DNA of 38,136 bases from Candidatus Wolfebacteria bacterium. Its GTDB lineage: Bacteria; Patescibacteriota; Minisyncoccia; Phycocordibacterales; NVSU01. The position numbers and the translations under genes are program-made. Shown in pieces: positions 35,752-38,136 of this stretch (the first letter of the stretch is position 1; every line of letters begins with the position of its first letter). Below the pieces are notes generated by a model. The model made no database searches. It worked only from the letters and a program-made list of their open reading frames with translations, and had not been told where the DNA came from. Where the stretch lies: positions 4,546 to 42,681 of the forward strand of contig NVSU01000009.1 in assembly GCA_002401345.1 (NCBI GenBank), in the 5' to 3' direction.

Positions 35752-36222
35752 ATGCGCACACCACTACACCCAGAGAAACCAATATTTGAATACAATTATA
35801 TTGATGACGGAATTTATATAGGAACAAATCAATGTTGTCAGACTCATTTCAATGAGATGCTTTTAAAAGAAGGCATTACGTCAGATTTTTCTTTAGAAAA
35901 AGATAAGATTGATCAGCCATTTGGTGCTGATTATTATATTTGGGTTCCAATCGAAAATCACACAGCTCCCACACAGAAACAATTAGACTTTAGTGTAGAG
36001 ACATTGGACCGACTAGTGAAATCAAAAGACAAAGTGTATCTCCACTGTCAAAATGGACATGGGAGGGCGCCCACAATCGCCGTGGCATATTTTATCAAGA
36101 CAAGGGATATGAGTGTTGATGATGCAATTGCATTTGTAAAAGATAAACGACCCACAATGCATATAGCAGATACTCAAAAGAATGCACTACAAGAATACTA
36201 CAAGAGAGTGCACAAAAAATAA
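35752..36222 (+). CDS. Dual-specificity protein phosphatase
   Basis: A 156-residue cysteine phosphatase of the dual-specificity family. The signature HCQNGHGRAPT (Cys99, Arg105; HCx5R) is intact. The general-acid Asp is not assigned with certainty. The following helix, AYFIKTRDMSVDDAIAFVKDKRP, is typical of DSPs. It may act on phosphoproteins, phosphoinositides or other phosphates. It is the second gene of the rmuC operon (11-base spacing). Confidence 0.85.
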   Translation: MRTPLHPEKPIFEYNYIDDGIYIGTNQCCQTHFNEMLLKEGITSDFSLEKDKIDQPFGADYYIWVPIENHTAPTQKQLDFSVETLDRLVKSKDKVYLHCQNGHGRAPTIAVAYFIKTRDMSVDDAIAFVKDKRPTMHIADTQKNALQEYYKRVHKK

Positions 36223-36305
36223 TTATAGAAAAGCTTAAAAAAATCCGTTAGATCACTTGCCTTGCTATTCCTTCTTATGTATTCTATAGATACTTAAATA
36301 AATAT

Positions 36306-36377
36306 GGCCCTATCGTCTAACGGTTAGGACGTAAGCTTCTCAAGCTTGAGATCGGGGTTCGATTCCCCGTAGGGTCA
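36306..36377 (+). tRNA. tRNA-Glu (CTC anticodon)
   Basis: A 72-base tRNA: acceptor GGCCCTA pairs with TAGGGTC (one G-U), anticodon arm TAAGC-TTCTCAA-GCTTG with anticodon CTC, T-arm CGGGG-TTCGATT-CCCCG, discriminator A. CCA is not encoded. The end of its T-arm and acceptor is duplicated in inverted orientation 50 bases downstream (36428-36447). Confidence 0.94.
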
Positions 36378-36380
36378 CAT

Positions 36381-36425
36381 AAAACACAAGGTCCAGGTAC
36401 GTATGCATTTGGGCTTTTGTGTTTT
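36381..36425 (+). terminator. tRNA-Glu terminator
   Basis: AAAACACAA/TTGTGTTTT arms with a 27-base loop that can itself pair partly (GGTCC with GGGC). It lies four bases after the tRNA. Confidence 0.6.
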
Positions 36426-36427
36426 AG

Positions 36428-36447
36428 TGCCCTACGGGAATCGAACC
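36428..36447 (-). repeat. Inverted partial copy of tRNA-Glu 3' end
   Basis: TGCCCTACGGGAATCGAACC is the reverse complement of the tRNA-Glu T-arm/acceptor with one G missing. It could mark an old integration or rearrangement at the tRNA. Confidence 0.6.
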
Positions 36448-36451
36448 AGAT

Positions 36452-36472
36452 AAAAGGTACCTGACACCTTTT
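36452..36472. repeat. REP-like repeat GGTACCTGACACC, copy 1
   Basis: AAAAGGTACCTGACACCTTT is an imperfect palindrome of the kind associated with REP-associated tyrosine transposases (from general knowledge). It is followed by pyrimidine-rich CCTTTTCCC repeats. Confidence 0.65.
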
Positions 36473-36571
36473 CCCTCCACCTTTTCCCTTTTCCTACATC
36501 AGACATAGAAAAATTTAAGAAGTAACTTAAGTATTAATTCTTAATCTTATCAATTATAACAAAATTAAATT

Positions 36572-36877
36572 ATGGAGATTAAATCAAAACAGCAAATTAT
36601 TGAAAGACGTAAGGAAATAGAAAAAGATCTCTTAAATATACTTAAGGAAACTAAAAGTGACTTTAGTTTAGAAGATATTAAGGATATTATCTATAATGAA
36701 GAAGACCAAGACGATTTAACTAAAGTTATTGCCATATTTGATGCTGGGCGAGAGACAATAGAATTAAGTAGTGTACTTGAGTTGGTAAATGATGCTTGGA
36801 ATTATTTTTCACATAAAACTTTAGACGGACTCTCTCCAGCTGAGAAAATATTGGAGTATCAGTGTAAAAGGTGGTAA
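36572..36877 (+). CDS. Hypothetical protein between REP repeats
   Basis: A 101-residue helical, acidic protein that I cannot name. The C-terminal block DAWNYFSHKTLDGLSPAEKI is a recognisable motif in uncharacterised proteins and loosely resembles the tail of rve-type transposases, but nothing else supports a transposase. The final residues (QCKRW) and the stop codon fall in the second REP repeat, so the natural C-terminus was probably altered by the repeat. It lies between two same-orientation REP copies (36452 and 36876). Confidence 0.55.
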   Translation: MEIKSKQQIIERRKEIEKDLLNILKETKSDFSLEDIKDIIYNEEDQDDLTKVIAIFDAGRETIELSSVLELVNDAWNYFSHKTLDGLSPAEKILEYQCKRW

Positions 36878-36895
36878 AAGGTACCTGACACCTTT
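36876..36895. repeat. REP-like repeat GGTACCTGACACC, copy 2
   Basis: AAAAGGTACCTGACACCTTT, identical in its core and orientation to copy 1 at 36452-36471. It overlaps the end of the 36572 gene. Confidence 0.65.
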
Positions 36896-36963
36896 CCCCC
36901 GTAGATTCATCAGCAGTGAACATTATGAACGTTTAGAACATCGCAGATAGATAAAAATAAAAA

Positions 36964-36997
36964 AGCACCCCATGGGAATATGTCCTACTGAGGTGCT
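36964..36997 (-). terminator. Terminator of the 37012 gene
   Basis: AGCACC/GGTGCT stem; on the minus strand it is followed by TTTTTTATTTTT. Confidence 0.65.
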
Positions 36998-37011
36998 ATA
37001 CATAGATTTTA

Positions 37012-37461
37012 TTAAACAGTAATTTTTTCTTTTTGATATAGATACTGTTCAATGATTTTTATTCCTTTTGCAAGATCTTTTATAGAAAGAGAGGAACATG
37101 GGCTATTACAATCAAGCGGGAGAGTATTACCTGTTGCTAGTACAAATCCACGTTTGTCGTGATTATTTTCATAACAAGTTATTTCTATATTCCCATCGAG
37201 ATTTATATCTATACACACCTTAGTTCCTTTTTTCCAATACTCACCTTCCCATAATTCAAAACTGTATGAATCATAAAGTTGATAACTACGATCACCTTCA
37301 CCTCTATCGGGGTTATATTTAAGCTCACCGACTGTTATATCAGATCTAATTTCACGCTTAAGTGCGTTATAAATATCTGTAACTTCTTGCTTAAATGTGT
37401 TTAAAACATCTGAAATTTTTTGATCAAATGAATGTACGGTTAAATCTTTTAAATTTTTCAT
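37012..37461 (-). CDS. Hypothetical protein
   Basis: A 149-residue soluble protein, not recognised. The N-terminal ~45 residues look helical (SDVLNTFKQEVTDIYNALKREI); the middle is strand-rich with several aromatics (SYQLYDSYSFELWEGEYWKKG); two cysteines lie close together near residue 120 (LDCNSPCSSL). It has its own terminator. A DnaA-box match (37537-37545) lies in the 150-base AT-rich region upstream. Confidence 0.6.
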   Translation of the reverse strand: MKNLKDLTVHSFDQKISDVLNTFKQEVTDIYNALKREIRSDITVGELKYNPDRGEGDRSYQLYDSYSFELWEGEYWKKGTKVCIDINLDGNIEITCYENNHDKRGFVLATGNTLPLDCNSPCSSLSIKDLAKGIKIIEQYLYQKEKITV

Positions 37462-37574
37462 TGTACTGGGAGTTTTTTGTGGTTCAAGTCTAGTTAAAAT
37501 ATAGCATAAAATTCCTATCTTTACATACTAAACCTTTTATCCACAGATTAGAACTTTTTGGAAGGAAATAAAAA

Positions 37575-37603
37575 AAGTCACCTATTTAATTAATAGGTGA
37601 CTT
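37575..37603 (-). terminator. Terminator of the 37613 gene
   Basis: AAGTCACCTATT/AATAGGTGACTT with a 5-base loop; seven or more T follow on the minus strand. Confidence 0.85.
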
Positions 37604-37612
37604 AAATCCATC

Positions 37613-37957
37613 TTATTTCTTATGTAAATTATTTAACTTTTTTACCGCTAAATAATATGCCATTGAATCACGGGGTGTACAACTAATAATAGCTGTGATT
37701 CTTTTTCCATCGTCCGCAAATGACAACATCTTTTTAAGAGCTTCACATTTAACAAATGACATCGTTGGTGCATCTTCCCATGCATCACGGGCCTCTTTAT
37801 AATTAGAAGCATTGTCAATTTCCTCCATAGATATATCTACCCAGAGATTCCAAAGCTTCTTACTTTTCCCTCCCCGTTTATTCGATGGACTTGTATAATA
37901 AAATGAACCAGCCTGCTTAGCCGTCTTAACATCATCAATAGTTATTTCTATGACCAT
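37613..37957 (-). CDS. Hypothetical protein
   Basis: A protein of about 114 residues, not recognised. It starts MVIEITIDDVKTAKQ and contains KRGGKSKKLWNLWVDISMEEI and DAWEDAPTMSFVKCEALKKML. The frame is open to a TTG at 38002, but a TATAAT box (38003-38008) directly touches that codon, so the ATG at 37957 is a better start for the transcript made there. The -35 box of this promoter comes from the presumed end of the neighbouring IS30-family element. Confidence 0.6.
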   Translation of the reverse strand: MVIEITIDDVKTAKQAGSFYYTSPSNKRGGKSKKLWNLWVDISMEEIDNASNYKEARDAWEDAPTMSFVKCEALKKMLSFADDGKRITAIISCTPRDSMAYYLAVKKLNNLHKK

Positions 37958-38002
37958 TTTAGGTGTTTTTAAAAGTTCATTATTTGATTTATTCTGTGGC
38001 AA

Positions 38003-38030
38003 ATTATATCATAAATACTCTATTTGTCAA
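38003..38030 (-). promoter_or_regulatory. Promoter formed with the IS end
   Basis: Minus-strand TTGACA (38025-38030), 16 bases, TGA-TATAAT (38003-38008). The -35 box lies in the palindrome TTGTCA-A-TGACAA (38024-38036) that probably belongs to the IS terminus. Confidence 0.6.
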
Positions 38031-38036
38031 TGACAA
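38024..38036. repeat. Probable IS30-family terminal palindrome
   Basis: TTGTCAATGACAA, palindromic around one central base, eight bases beyond the transposase stop codon. This is the expected position for a terminal inverted repeat; the other end is outside the window. Confidence 0.5.
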
Positions 38037-38044
38037 TTCTTAAA

Positions 38045-38136
38045 TTAACTCTTGAAATGCACTCCTTTAAAAACTTGTTGTGGCGTCAAATAGTTAAGAC
38101 GTTTACGCGGTCGACTATTCAATTTATGAACAGCAC
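38045..38136 (-). mobile_element. IS30-family transposase, C-terminal fragment (cut by window edge)
   Basis: Only the last 29 codons are inside the window. Reading leftward they encode AVHKLNSRPRKRLNYLTPQQ then VFKGVHFKS and stop. LNxRPRKRLxYxTPxxVF is the characteristic C-terminus of IS30-family DDE transposases. The gene continues beyond the right edge. Too little is visible to say whether the element is intact. Confidence 0.85.

Noticed and set aside
1-38136. CRISPR array
   Set aside because: No regularly spaced direct repeats were seen; repeats found are dispersed palindromes or gene-end duplications.
1-38136. Recoded genetic code (TGA as glycine or tryptophan)
   Set aside because: Genes such as the one ending at 5652 use TGA as stop and recognised proteins are intact without reading through TGA.

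Overview
The window looks like chromosome from a small-genome bacterium of the Candidate Phyla Radiation (Patescibacteria, most likely a Parcubacteria-type lineage). The DNA is AT-rich. Genes are short and tightly packed and lack visible Shine-Dalgarno sequences. Transketolase is split into two genes, tRNAs lack encoded CCA, and families common in these genomes are present (DUF4015 glycosidase-like, MYG1, DUF1653, DUF4325, GatB/YqeY, VTT membrane proteins). TGA is used as a stop codon, which argues against the recoded Gracilibacteria/SR1 lineages. The taxon is inferred from gene content only.

Layout. 1-3.3 kb: rpmA, an unknown gene, rplI and a Ctp protease. 3.4-8 kb: small autonomous plus-strand genes among minus-strand housekeeping genes (DUF4015 protein, rsmI, PEBP, DoxX). 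8.2-12 kb: translation genes (tRNA-Ile, prfA, rpmE, rplY) and a coiled-coil lytic transglycosylase. 12-13.4 kb: a reverse transcriptase gene followed by an unassigned, highly structured ncRNA with its own promoter and terminator. 13.5-20.5 kb: FAD oxidase, class II aldolase, ParB-like protein, an endonuclease-III-like Fe-S protein, DedA. 20.6-29.1 kb: central carbon genes (PfkB kinase; gap, rpiB, sixA, an rpe-like gene and split transketolase in one operon) and gatB. 29.3-34.6 kb: a small ArsR regulator between palindromic operators, the yqeY-holin-VTT-MYG1-obg operon, and a Cas4-like nuclease. 34.7-38.1 kb: rmuC, a dual-specificity phosphatase, tRNA-Glu, REP-like repeats, hypothetical genes and the end of an IS30-family transposase cut by the window edge.

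Main observations. (1) The reverse transcriptase plus ncRNA could be an undescribed RT/RNA system. (2) Two ~118-bp leader elements, before rplI and gap, share one architecture. Their closing arms differ in sequence but stay perfectly complementary, and their last arm abuts the start codon; related structures precede rpmE and gatB. (3) The 3' end of rsmI is repeated three times, separated by two single-gene cassettes that each carry a consensus promoter and a terminator. (4) Many genes have a -10 box 6-7 bases before the start codon, so their mRNAs should be leaderless. All names rest on motif reading by eye; no database search was run.
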